A stretch of DNA of 64,000 nucleotides, taken from the NCBI RefSeq assembly GCF_000163055.2, contig NC_022111.1, positions 434,001-498,000 of the forward strand, given 5' to 3'. The DNA comes from Prevotella sp. oral taxon 299 str. F0039. GTDB taxonomy: Bacteria; Bacteroidota; Bacteroidia; Bacteroidales; Bacteroidaceae. The position numbers and the translations under genes were made by a program. The first letter of the stretch is position 1. Each line of letters begins with the position of its first letter. Shown one piece after another: positions 8,743 through 17,900 of the stretch. A model generated the notes under the pieces. That model saw nothing but the letters and a program-made list of their open reading frames with translations. It was not told where the DNA came from and searched no databases.

Positions 8743-9987
8743 ATGAATGTATTAAAAAATATTAGGGGCTTTTTTAGAGGCTCTAAAAGTCCAGAGACTC
8801 ACAAAAGGAGCGAGAACGTAGTAACTATCGGGGACGCATGGGGGAGCGACGAGCACGTGACAGATTACGGAATGAAGCTTGCGGCGGTTTATCGTTGTGT
8901 TGATATCGTATCGGGTACGGTTGCGTCTTTAGCCCTTACCCCTCGTCGTTGGCAGGGGGGCAGAGATAAAGGGTATTTCAAAATAGATACTTTTAGTAAA
9001 CTCTACACACTTTTAACGCTAAAGCCCAACAGCCGTTTAAACGCTTTTGATTTTATGAAGAACTTAGTAAGCTTAACGTTATTGCACGGCAACGCTTATG
9101 TTTTCCCCTTATACGGAGATAACGGGTTAAAAGAATTGATTTTGTTAGCTCCTAACACTGTGAGTTATGAAAGAGAGAGTAACAAGTACCATATTAGCGA
9201 CACGCTTAACGGAGTAGTAGGAACTTATAACAGCGATGAAATTATCCATGTTAAAAACGTTAGTTTGGATGGGGGTTACTCTGGTGTCTCAACTATTTAT
9301 TTTGCTTCTCAAATTTTAAAGATAGGGCAAAGCACAGACAGACAACAGGCGGACACCTTCGCAAAGGGGAGCACCCCAAGGGGTTTAATATCGGGGGACG
9401 ATACTCTTACGAAAGGCTTCGGAGCTCCACAAGATGACCAACTCGAAGATGTTTCTAGAAGAATAGAAAAAGAGATGTATGGAGGTAAGCGTATAATGTT
9501 CTTACCTGGTACGATGCGATATACTCAAATGCAGTTATCCCCCGCAGATTTGAAGATATTAGAATCTAAAAATTTGAACATTCTAGAGATATGCCGTTTC
9601 TTTGGCGTGCACCCCGACAAGGTTTTTATGCGTGAAAACTCAAATTACAAAGCTTCTGAAAATTCACAGACGACGTTCTTAACTGATACGCTTGCGCCAA
9701 TGCTCAAAAGAATAGAATTAGAGTTCACAGTTAAGTTAATCCCAGAGAAGTTACTAAGCTTTCAAAAAATACAGTTTAGCCTCGATGATTATTATCAAAC
9801 AGACTTAAAGACTAAGTCGGAGTATATCGAAAAGACAATACAAACGGGCTTGTACACTGTAAACGATTGGAGGCGAAAGGAGGGAAAAGAACCAGTGCAA
9901 GGGGGAGATACGCCTTTGGTGTCTTGTAACGTTGCCCCACTAGACAGCGCAAAGATAAAAGGCGAACCGACAACAACGAAGAAATAA
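8743..9987 (+). CDS. HK97-type portal protein
   Basis: A 414-residue portal protein, which forms the ring at the capsid vertex through which DNA enters and the tail attaches. The sequence has the family's early segment (AVYRCVDIVSGTVASL, about 49-64), the HGNAYV phrase (about 114-119) and the late ICRFFGVHPD region (about 282-291). It begins 11 nt after terL and is followed by the protease and capsid genes in the standard HK97 order. Confidence 0.93.
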   Translation: MNVLKNIRGFFRGSKSPETHKRSENVVTIGDAWGSDEHVTDYGMKLAAVYRCVDIVSGTVASLALTPRRWQGGRDKGYFKIDTFSKLYTLLTLKPNSRLNAFDFMKNLVSLTLLHGNAYVFPLYGDNGLKELILLAPNTVSYERESNKYHISDTLNGVVGTYNSDEIIHVKNVSLDGGYSGVSTIYFASQILKIGQSTDRQQADTFAKGSTPRGLISGDDTLTKGFGAPQDDQLEDVSRRIEKEMYGGKRIMFLPGTMRYTQMQLSPADLKILESKNLNILEICRFFGVHPDKVFMRENSNYKASENSQTTFLTDTLAPMLKRIELEFTVKLIPEKLLSFQKIQFSLDDYYQTDLKTKSEYIEKTIQTGLYTVNDWRRKEGKEPVQGGDTPLVSCNVAPLDSAKIKGEPTTTKK

Positions 9988-10037
9988 AATGCTACCTAAA
10001 AGCAGATAAAACGATAAATATAAAGAGTTATTTTATT

Positions 10038-10721
10038 ATGTCTAAAAATTTTATACAATACCGAAATTTTGCGGAGTCCCCCACTGTTAGAGCTGAGGGA
10101 GACTCTCGCACGATTGAGGGCTATGCGGTTGTGTTTAATCAACGCTCCGAGGTTTTATGGCGGGGGACTTACGGGGACGTCGTCGAAGTGATCGAACCTT
10201 CAGCAATAGATTCGGAGCTTTTGCGCTCTTCTGATATTATAGCATGTTTAGAACATTCTCGTAATAGAATGCTTGCTCGTTCAAGATTTGGGAAAGGTTC
10301 ACTAAGTCTCGAATTAGACGCCAAAGGGTTAAAATACAGATTCGACGCACCAAACACAACAGATGGGGACTATGCTCTTGAGATGATTAAAAGGGGTGAT
10401 ATATTCGGCAGTTCTTTTGCCTTCACAGCGGACGAAAGCGATAATAATTGTGTGGAGTACGTGATGGAGGGGGACGTTGTCGTCCGCAAGGTGAAACGTA
10501 TATCGGGGCTATATGACGTGGCGATGGTTGCAAACCCCGCTTATTTGGGTACGTCTGTGGGTTCTCGTTCAGTAGAGGAAACAGCCAAAGAATTAGGCGC
10601 ACTAATGGAACGCTCACAGCCTGAAGCTCTTAAAAGACCCCCACAAGCCCCCACAGAAGAGGAGCAAAGAAGAGCCAAGCAGATGCAAGAAGATATTGCT
10701 CTTTTGCGCTCTAGTTTATAA
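10038..10721 (+). CDS. Prohead protease, HK97 (S78) family
   Basis: A 227-residue maturation protease. The N-terminal core shows IEGYAVVFN (26-34), a catalytic His in LEHSRN (H73) and a catalytic Ser in FGSSFAF (S125 or S126), the arrangement of the HK97 gp4 (herpes-type assemblin) fold. It would remove the capsid scaffolding domain during prohead maturation. The C-terminal third, rich in Glu, Arg and Pro, is the expected self-cleaved tail. It sits between portal and capsid. Confidence 0.92.
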   Translation: MSKNFIQYRNFAESPTVRAEGDSRTIEGYAVVFNQRSEVLWRGTYGDVVEVIEPSAIDSELLRSSDIIACLEHSRNRMLARSRFGKGSLSLELDAKGLKYRFDAPNTTDGDYALEMIKRGDIFGSSFAFTADESDNNCVEYVMEGDVVVRKVKRISGLYDVAMVANPAYLGTSVGSRSVEETAKELGALMERSQPEALKRPPQAPTEEEQRRAKQMQEDIALLRSSL

Positions 10722-10777
10722 TTTTATAGTTTATAAGTTCATAGTTTGTTATTTTTTTTATTTAATATTAAATTAAA

Positions 10778-11971
10778 ATGTTTACCAACTTAAACCAAAA
10801 AGAGCGCAAGCAATTCAGAGAAAACGCTCAACGTATTACAGAAATTCGCGCAAGATTTGAAGAGCTTGCCACTAGTCTAGAAACTGAAAAGAGAGCCTTA
10901 ACCGAGGAGGAAAAAGAGGAACGCTCAAGCCTTGAAAAAGAACTACAGCTTTTGCAACTTCGCAATACTTTGTTATTACAAAGCCAAACAGAAGAACCTA
11001 GCAAAGCGGTAACGGCTAACGCTTTCGGTGAGGTTTTGCGTTCTTTCCTAGCAGGTAAGGGAATACCTGAAGAGTTTGCGGAGTTGAGAGCCGCTGAAGG
11101 TTTACGAATCCCCGCAAATCTAGAAACACGAGCTAACACACAAGACACAACGTCGGTGGCTTCTATTCAGCCCGTCACAATTAAAGAACTTATCGAACCA
11201 CTCGAAAAAGGTTTGATTTTTGACAAGGTAGGCACAAAGATACAACACGGCATCGAAGGTATGTGGAACTTCCCCGTAATTGGAAGTGCAGAGGCTTCTT
11301 GGGAGGATGAGACCGCAGAAGTGGGAGACTCTAAGCTAAATATTAGCCACATTTCACCAAATCCAAAACGTTTAAGTATAGCTTTCTCAATTTCACGCAG
11401 AGCAATTAACCAAAGTGCTGGCAAAATTGCTGAAATCGTGCTTAAGCAGATGAACCTAGCAACACAGAGAACCCTAAACAAAACTATGTTTAGCACCACG
11501 CAGTTAGGCACAGCAGGCAAAACCCCTACAGGTGTATTTGTACAACCAGGTACAACAAAAACGTTTACAGCCGCTAAGGGTGTAACCTATGCGGATTTGT
11601 TAGGCTTAAAAGCAGGCGTTGAGGGTACAGGGGTACAGCTAGACGGTACAAGTGCGTTTGTCATGTCAACCGCAATGTATTACAAACTTAAAGGTACTCC
11701 AGTGGACGAGGGTTCTGGTCGCTTCTGTGTGGATGATAACGGACGTATCGACGGAACACCTGTTTATGTCACAAACGACCTTAAGGACACCGAGATCGGA
11801 TACGGAATTTTTAGCTATAATCTTTTAGGCTTCTTCGGTGACATGGTTCTTGGTGTTGACACAAGTTCAGCGGCAGTTCTCCGTAAGAATGTAATAGAGT
11901 GCGTTCTTAATGTAGATTGCGACATGTTAGCTTTACGCAAAGAGGCGTTTGGATTGCTAAAACAAGCATAA
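10778..11971 (+). CDS. Major capsid protein, HK97 fold
   Basis: A 397-residue capsid subunit. Residues about 1-75 are a Glu/Lys-rich coiled coil that corresponds to the delta scaffolding domain, expected to be removed by the upstream protease. The rest contains the typical HK97 phrases, including the IEGMWNFPVI region (about 158-167), an ISRRAINQSAG helix (about 204-214), and a late GFFGDMVLGVD strand (about 353-363). It follows a 56-nt AT-rich gap, which may carry a promoter, but I see no clear TAnnTTTG box there. Confidence 0.94.
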   Translation: MFTNLNQKERKQFRENAQRITEIRARFEELATSLETEKRALTEEEKEERSSLEKELQLLQLRNTLLLQSQTEEPSKAVTANAFGEVLRSFLAGKGIPEEFAELRAAEGLRIPANLETRANTQDTTSVASIQPVTIKELIEPLEKGLIFDKVGTKIQHGIEGMWNFPVIGSAEASWEDETAEVGDSKLNISHISPNPKRLSIAFSISRRAINQSAGKIAEIVLKQMNLATQRTLNKTMFSTTQLGTAGKTPTGVFVQPGTTKTFTAAKGVTYADLLGLKAGVEGTGVQLDGTSAFVMSTAMYYKLKGTPVDEGSGRFCVDDNGRIDGTPVYVTNDLKDTEIGYGIFSYNLLGFFGDMVLGVDTSSAAVLRKNVIECVLNVDCDMLALRKEAFGLLKQA

Positions 11972-11998
11972 GTGCAAATCAAATAAAATAGGCGAATA

Positions 11999-12379
11999 GT
12001 GTTATTCTTTAAGGTTGGAGGGGTGCTCCGTGTATTAGGTCACCCCTCACCCTTTGAAAAAGATTCAGAGGGCAAGCAGGTAGCCCCGAAGTATGCGTCC
12101 CTTTCTCTGATAAAAAAACAATTAAATATCGATTTTTCGGATGATGACGCCTATTTGGAGGCTTTATTAATGGCAGCAGAGCAAAGCGTTGAGAATTACA
12201 TACAACAACCATTGCAGGGGCTAGAGAAAGAAGGCGTTTTGCCCTCCCCTTTGCTTTTTTCTATATTGATGATTGCAGCGGGGTTGTATTCTAACCGTGA
12301 GCCCGTGGCTTATAGTGCGCCCCACGTGGTGCCCTACTCTGTGGGTTTCCTCCTTCAGCCTTATATAAAATATCGTTAA
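11999..12379 (+). CDS. Head-tail connector, gp6-like
   Basis: A 126-residue protein immediately after the capsid gene. The central segment YASLSLIKKQLNIDFSDDD (about 37-55) and the following helix ending ENYIQQPL match the phage gp6-type connector that binds beneath the portal. The start is GTG at 11999 by open frame; a later start is possible since the first 30 residues are less typical. It ends 2 nt before the next connector gene. Confidence 0.78.
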   Translation: MLFFKVGGVLRVLGHPSPFEKDSEGKQVAPKYASLSLIKKQLNIDFSDDDAYLEALLMAAEQSVENYIQQPLQGLEKEGVLPSPLLFSILMIAAGLYSNREPVAYSAPHVVPYSVGFLLQPYIKYR

Positions 12380-12381
12380 CT

Positions 12382-12702
12382 ATGCGAGCAGGTTTATTGC
12401 GTGAATGGGTTCAGTTTTACAAAGTGGGAAAAAAGGCAAACGGATTTCAGAAGAACGACACCGTACCCACTAGTATTTTACGGACTCGTTGCCACAGGTT
12501 AAAGCCTATTTCTGGCGATATGGGTATAAACGCCTTCGAAGAATTTCAGAAAAGCGTAATATGTTTACAAGTTCGAAAGAATAAAGTTATTACCCCCGAT
12601 TTGACATTCTCGTATCAAAATAGCTTTTACCAAATTGTAAATATAGACGAACGCCCCGAGGATCAAACCTTTACAATAACAGGGAAAAAGCAAAACTTAT
12701 GA
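12382..12702 (+). CDS. Head-tail adaptor (SPP1 gp16 / HK97 head closure type)
   Basis: A 106-residue, mostly beta protein that begins with the family's typical LLREWVQFYK and ends ERPEDQTFTITGKKQNL. These adaptors close the head after packaging and provide the platform for the tail. It overlaps the next gene by 4 nt (ATGA), indicating translational coupling. Confidence 0.82.
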   Translation: MRAGLLREWVQFYKVGKKANGFQKNDTVPTSILRTRCHRLKPISGDMGINAFEEFQKSVICLQVRKNKVITPDLTFSYQNSFYQIVNIDERPEDQTFTITGKKQNL

Positions 12703-13187
12703 GCCAAGAGAAAAAACTTTCTAATCTTGTAGGAGTTCAAGGCTTTGCGCATGTTCAGCAATTTCTAGAGGACTTGCCTAAGATAGGCAGAGAGCAAGCA
12801 ATAGGGAAAGGGCTAAAGGCAGGCGGAAAGTATTTGAGAGACGGAGGCAAAAAACGTTTAAGGTCTGCAATGAAACAGAGCCGTGGTGTGTCTGGTAATT
12901 TCTTGAAGGCTTTCTCTGTAAAGATAAAAAAACGAAAAAGTGGCGTTCTTGTTGGTTTTATTGTTCCTAAAGGAGCAAAAGACCCCAAAAGGGAGGCAAT
13001 AAAATTCAACTCCGCAGATAGCGGAACGGCACAACGTTCTACCAAGACGGGCAAAAGCACGGGGGCGATGCCCTCGTTAAAAAGGTTTTGGACTAGGACG
13101 AAAAACGAAGACACCCCCGAGGCTTTGCGACTTGTTGCGGAGGGTATAAAAAAAGCATCAACGGAATTATACGCAAAATATAGATAA
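12699..13187 (+). CDS. HK97 gp10-type tail component
   Basis: A 162-residue basic protein. The segment GLKAGGKYLRDGGKKRLR (about 39-56) is the family's signature helix, followed by a beta region with KIKKRKSGVLVGFI. Members join the neck or tail terminator complex. It starts inside the previous gene and is followed 9 nt later by the DUF3168-type gene, the usual partner. Confidence 0.82.
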   Translation: MSQEKKLSNLVGVQGFAHVQQFLEDLPKIGREQAIGKGLKAGGKYLRDGGKKRLRSAMKQSRGVSGNFLKAFSVKIKKRKSGVLVGFIVPKGAKDPKREAIKFNSADSGTAQRSTKTGKSTGAMPSLKRFWTRTKNEDTPEALRLVAEGIKKASTELYAKYR

Positions 13188-13196
13188 AACTAAATT

Positions 13197-13601
13197 ATGA
13201 GCAGTAGCGCAATTTCAGCAACTACACGAATATACGAATTATTATCGAAAGATGAGGAATTAAAAAACCTCGTTAAAGATAATATCTTTCCTATAGCGGC
13301 ACCCCTAGAGACTAATGGGGACTTTATAGTGTTGGCACGCCAAGAATATAAAGAGAATAGAAATAACATGCTAGCCCACGAAGAGATAGCGACTATTTTG
13401 CTTAACGTGATTTCAACGGAGTATATAAAAGGGCTTGATATCCTGGAGCGTGTAAGGAGTGTTTTACGAGATGCAAACTTTTGCCCTGATATTGTTTTCG
13501 TCGATGGTGAGGAAACTATAACAGGATGGGGGGATTCGGGAATTACAAAATATGTCCAGACGCTAACTTTCGAGGTTTCGAGTTTAGCGTTGCAAGAGTA
13601 A
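13197..13601 (+). CDS. Tail completion / terminator protein, DUF3168-like
   Basis: A 134-residue protein in the slot of the tail terminator. It has the DUF3168 pattern: an N-terminal helix (RIYELLSKDEELKNLV), a strand with Pro-rich IFPIAAPLE, then alternating strands and a helix with ILERVRSVLRD. Terminators cap the growing tail tube at the head-proximal end. The family call rests on pattern and synteny. Confidence 0.72.
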   Translation: MSSSAISATTRIYELLSKDEELKNLVKDNIFPIAAPLETNGDFIVLARQEYKENRNNMLAHEEIATILLNVISTEYIKGLDILERVRSVLRDANFCPDIVFVDGEETITGWGDSGITKYVQTLTFEVSSLALQE

Positions 13602-13696
13602 AAGAGTATTAAAACCCTTTTTTATGTGGTTAAATTCGCTACCTAATAAAAGGGCTAGATATATATAATAGATAGTAACTTAAAAATATTGGAATA

Positions 13697-14182
13697 ATGG
13701 GCGCAACAACACCAACAGCGGCGGGCAAATACTCGTCAAATTCAGACATTAAAAAGGGGCAACTCTTCATATTTTTAGGCGGTAAGCCTGTAGCTTTCGC
13801 CACAAACGCTTCTCTAACCATTAACGGAGAAATCACCGACACCACAAACAAAATGAGTGGAGATTGGGAAAGCGGTTTTATTTCAAAAAAATCTTTCAGT
13901 ATTTCAACTGAAGGGCTTTTAACCGATAAAGCAGATACCGCTTCTTATGGTAATTTCTTGAAAGCTATAAACAACATGGAGACACTCGACTTCTGGTTCG
14001 GTGATGTAACCAAGGCAGGAAACGAAAAGGAGGGCTACACCTTTGTAAAAGACGAAACAAAGCCGTATTTTACGGGTGCGGTAAATGTGGAATCTTTAGA
14101 ACTAACTTCTGAAGCTGGTTCTTTAGCTAAGTTCTCTATGAGTGGCAAGGGTTCAGGAGAACTAACCTTTACAGCCCCCTAA
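13697..14182 (+). CDS. Major tail (tube) protein
   Basis: A 161-residue beta-rich protein preceding the chaperone and tape measure, the position of the tail tube subunit. Phrases GKPVAFATNASLTINGE (about 36-52), SGDWESGFISKKSFSIS (about 60-76) and the ending SMSGKGSGELTF are typical of this family in Bacteroidota phages. It is followed by a strong terminator-like hairpin at 14291-14328, consistent with high expression of tube protein relative to downstream genes. Confidence 0.85.
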   Translation: MGATTPTAAGKYSSNSDIKKGQLFIFLGGKPVAFATNASLTINGEITDTTNKMSGDWESGFISKKSFSISTEGLLTDKADTASYGNFLKAINNMETLDFWFGDVTKAGNEKEGYTFVKDETKPYFTGAVNVESLELTSEAGSLAKFSMSGKGSGELTFTAP

Positions 14183-14290
14183 AGAGTTAATATTAATACC
14201 AAATTCTTAAATATCCATTTTCAGGTAATGTAGATGCATAATTGTTTCATTTAATTATTTAGTTGATTATTTTAGTTTAGAATGTTTCGG

Positions 14291-14328
14291 GGTGGTGGGT
14301 TGAGAAACTCACCGCCTTATTTTTTTTT
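14291..14328 (+). terminator. Rho-independent terminator after tail tube gene
   Basis: An 11-bp stem (14291-14301 with 14306-14316, two G-U pairs) with GAGA tetraloop is followed by a run of T (14319-14328 after TTA). It lies between the tail tube gene and the chaperone gene inside one tail operon, so it is probably a leaky terminator that sets subunit ratios. Confidence 0.85.
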
Positions 14329-14341
14329 AGAATGTCCATAT

Positions 14342-14941
14342 ATGAGAATAACACTTAAAAACATAATAGAGTTTGAACTCCTTAGAAAGCACTCTTTTAA
14401 TTCTTTTAATGTCGAGGATATAGAGGATGTTATTGCCCTTACTTACTGCATGGGGTCAAGCGAGAAAAAAGCACTTATCCCCTTTGAGCAAGTTCTAAAG
14501 GTCGCCAAAGAGCACCCAAATCTTTTAAGCGATAGCGTGCAACAAATAGGGAAAGAATTGCTATACCTTTCGCAATTTCGTGAAACCCTGGCAGAGACCA
14601 AAGACGAACAAAAAGAACAAAAAGAACAAAAAGAAATATATATTAAAGACATAGTAGGACGGCTTGCCCTGGCAGGTATAAGCGTTAACTATTTGATGGA
14701 GACTTGCGAACTTCACGAGATAGGCGTTTTTATAAATGCTTTAGAAAAACAAACCAGGGAACAAATGGAGCTACAAAGATTTTGGCATTACATACAGTTA
14801 TCCCCACATCTAGATAAAAAAACGAAGATGAGGGATTTAATAGAGTTTCCATGGGAGGCAGAGAAACCCCGAGAGGATAACATTATTACCGAAGAAGAGA
14901 AGAAGATGGCGCAAGATTTATTAAACCTTAAAACCCTTTAG
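14342..14941 (+). CDS. Putative tail assembly chaperone
   Basis: A 199-residue, helical, charged protein between tail tube and tape measure, the position of the tail assembly chaperone (lambda G-like). I place the start at ATG 14342: the longer frame beginning at 14282 would run through the terminator hairpin and its T tract, producing an unlikely Gly/Phe-rich N-terminus. A short KEQKEQKEQKE repeat lies near residues 87-97. The tape measure gene starts 6 nt later and no overlapping extension frame is visible, so there is no sign of the programmed frameshift seen in many phages. Function is inferred from position. Confidence 0.6.
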   Translation: MRITLKNIIEFELLRKHSFNSFNVEDIEDVIALTYCMGSSEKKALIPFEQVLKVAKEHPNLLSDSVQQIGKELLYLSQFRETLAETKDEQKEQKEQKEIYIKDIVGRLALAGISVNYLMETCELHEIGVFINALEKQTREQMELQRFWHYIQLSPHLDKKTKMRDLIEFPWEAEKPREDNIITEEEKKMAQDLLNLKTL

Positions 14942-14947
14942 AAACGT

Positions 14948-17900
14948 ATGGGAAAACTTTCTTTTGCAATAGCCCTAAATCTTTTAACTGATGGAGTTAA
15001 AAAAGGTGCGACAGAGGCTCAAAATATAGTAAAAAATCTAACTAGCAAACTAACTTCTACACTTGGTTCGTTAGGGCTTTCGTTTGGTGCTTTCTCTTTT
15101 GGTCGTTCAGCCCTGGAGGCAGGCGGAAAGTTCGAAGACGCCATGGCAAGAGTTAAGGCGGTGAGTAATGCCACGAAAAATGAATTTAAGTCGATGGAGG
15201 ACGAGGCGCAACGGCTTGGAGCAACGACGAAATACAGCGCAACAGACGCAGCGGGAGCACTCGAAAATCTTGTTAGAAACGGCTTAAAACCCCTGGAGGC
15301 TACAAAAGCCGTGGGTAAAACTTTAGAATTTGCTCAAGCCAACACCATAGAATTAGCCGAGGCGGCAGACATAGCCACAAACGTTATGAATGGTTTCGGC
15401 AAAGCGGTTGACGACTTAGGAAACATTAACGACGTGCTAAGTAGTACAGCAGCGCATTCGGCAACTAATGTTACCGACTTGGCGGAGGCTCTAAAGATTG
15501 CAGCACCGATGGCGACCACCGCAAAAATAGGAATAGAAGAGACTAATGCAGCACTGGGAACTTTGGCGAATGTCGGCTTTAAGGGCACGGATGCAGGAAC
15601 AGGCGTTAAGCAAATGTTAATTGCAATTTCTTCGCAAAGTTCAGAGGCTGCAAAAACCCTTAAACGCTATGGGGTTAATTTGAACGAAACAACGCTAAAA
15701 AATGACGGCTTAGTAAAGAGCCTACAAAAATTAAAAGATAGCGGTATAGGTAATAGCATTCAAGACCTCGTCGCAGTTTTCGGAAAATTAGCAGCACCAA
15801 AAGCAGCCGCTTTAATTAACAATGTTGATAAGCTTTCAGAACTTTCTACAACGCTAAGAAATAGTCAAGGCGAGAACGCTCGAATGTTCGAGCAGTCAAC
15901 TGGCAAATATATGAACGCTTTGCACACTCTAAAGTCTACCTGGGAGAGTGTGATGATATCTATATTTAAGAAAAGCGAGGGGGGCGTTGTCGGTTTTTTG
16001 AATGCTTTAATAGGTGGGCTAAACTATGTAAAAGACAACCTAACAAAGATTGCAATACAAATAGCAGCGGCTTTTGCTACTTCTAAGCTTGTGGGCGTTT
16101 GGCGTGCCTGGAGGGAGGCAACGGCAACCGCAATGGCTTCAAGTGTGACGAGCGCACAAACCGCAGCCGCTAAAATTGCGATATTAGAACAGCAAGCCCT
16201 AGAGCTTAAGAGAGGTATTGCCTTACGAGAACAAGCCCTCGAGACCGCCACAGCACAGGAGCGCATAAGGCTAGAGGAGCAGACGATGGCGAAGCGTAGA
16301 GCTTTGGCGCAAAACTTCACGGCTCAAAGAAAATTAAACGCACTTCAGATTGCAGCATCTGAACAAGCAAGTGCGACAGCTAGTAGCACCGCATGGGGTA
16401 CAGCCTGGAGGGGGTTAAAGGCTACAGCAGTAGGCGCAGCCGCTTCTATTAAAGCCGCTCTTTCTAGTCTTATCCCTATGATTGTGGTAACTGGAATTAT
16501 AGAGTTAGGATCAGCCCTAAAGGACTTATGGGACAGAGCGCACCTAGCGGAGGAGCGATTAAAAGACGTAGCGAACAAGAGTCGAGAGTTAGACGATGCG
16601 ATGCGTACAAACTTGGGCATTATGCGCGCAAGTGAAAAAGGTTCTACAGCCTGGCAGACAGCCCTAAAGAATCTAAAGGACGAATACCCCGACCTTATTT
16701 CAAAGCTTGACTTAGAAAAGGTTTCAGTACAGACCAACGCAAAAGAGTACAACGAATTAAAGAAGAAGATAGACGGGGCTATATCTTCACAAAAGGAGTA
16801 CTGGGCAACGGAGGCAAAGCTTGCGAATATTAAGGATAAAAAGGACGATTTTTTCGGTCGTTCTGGAAGCTTTCTTACTGATACGTTTTCAACCTTTAAG
16901 GATTTTAAAAATACAGTAGGTTATGAGTACGAGCGAAACAGAATAAAAAACGGTTCGAAATCAAACCGAAGTAAATTTAATGGAGAATTTGATGCGGCAA
17001 TGGTGGACGTTGAGAGTATTCTACAACGGGGAGACTGGAGTGCTAAGTCCCGTCAAATGCTCGTATATCATAAAATCAAAAGATTTGTAGGCGATAATAA
17101 AAAGTCTCTAAACCTAGCGAAGGATCTTATTATAAATTACGGGAAAGAGGTTAAATCGTACGAGAATGCAGTTCTAAAAAACCTACCTAAGAAAACAGAA
17201 GGGGGCAACGCACCAAAAACAAAAAGCGAAGACGAAGGAGGAGGCGGAAACGGCTCAGGAGGCGGAAGCGATAAAAAGAAAAAAGAAACCGAGCTCCACA
17301 GAATACAACGAGAGTATGAGAAAAAACTTGAAAATTTAGCCTTCGAGTATGGGCAAGGGCTGATCACAGAAAAGAAATTTAACGAACGAAAGCGGGAGCT
17401 ATTAAAAGACGTTGCGCATAACATAATAAACAGCGACGAGCGAGGAACTAAAGACAGCAGTTTCGGAAAAGCTCAATTAAGCGAATATAAAAAAGACTTT
17501 GAACAAGGAGCGCAAAGAAAGGCAAAAGAGCTTGAAAATGAATATAACAAGCGTTTGCAAACACTCAAGAGCCAAGCAAGCACCCTAACCACGGAGGCGT
17601 TCGAGAACGAAAAAGAATCTATATACAAAGAATACAGAAACGCAGCCGATGACGCTATAAAAGAGTTTACAGAGCTGGGGCTAAGTTCAGAGAGCCTGAT
17701 AGATGCTTTCGGAAATCTTTATGCGCTCCTAGGCAAAGCGGAGACAGACCTTGCAAAAGGTAACCCCGAAGACTATAAAAGAGACAAACGTAAGGACTAC
17801 AAGAAAACAAAAATAGAGATAAGCGAAGAGGAGTTAAACCTAGCGCAACAAAAGCTTTCAGACATGATCGGGGGAAAGTTCAAGGAAGCAGGGAAAACAG

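Noticed and set aside
14282..14341. Upstream ATG as the start of the tail chaperone
   Set aside because: It would translate the terminator hairpin and poly-T tract; ATG 14342 gives a natural N-terminus.
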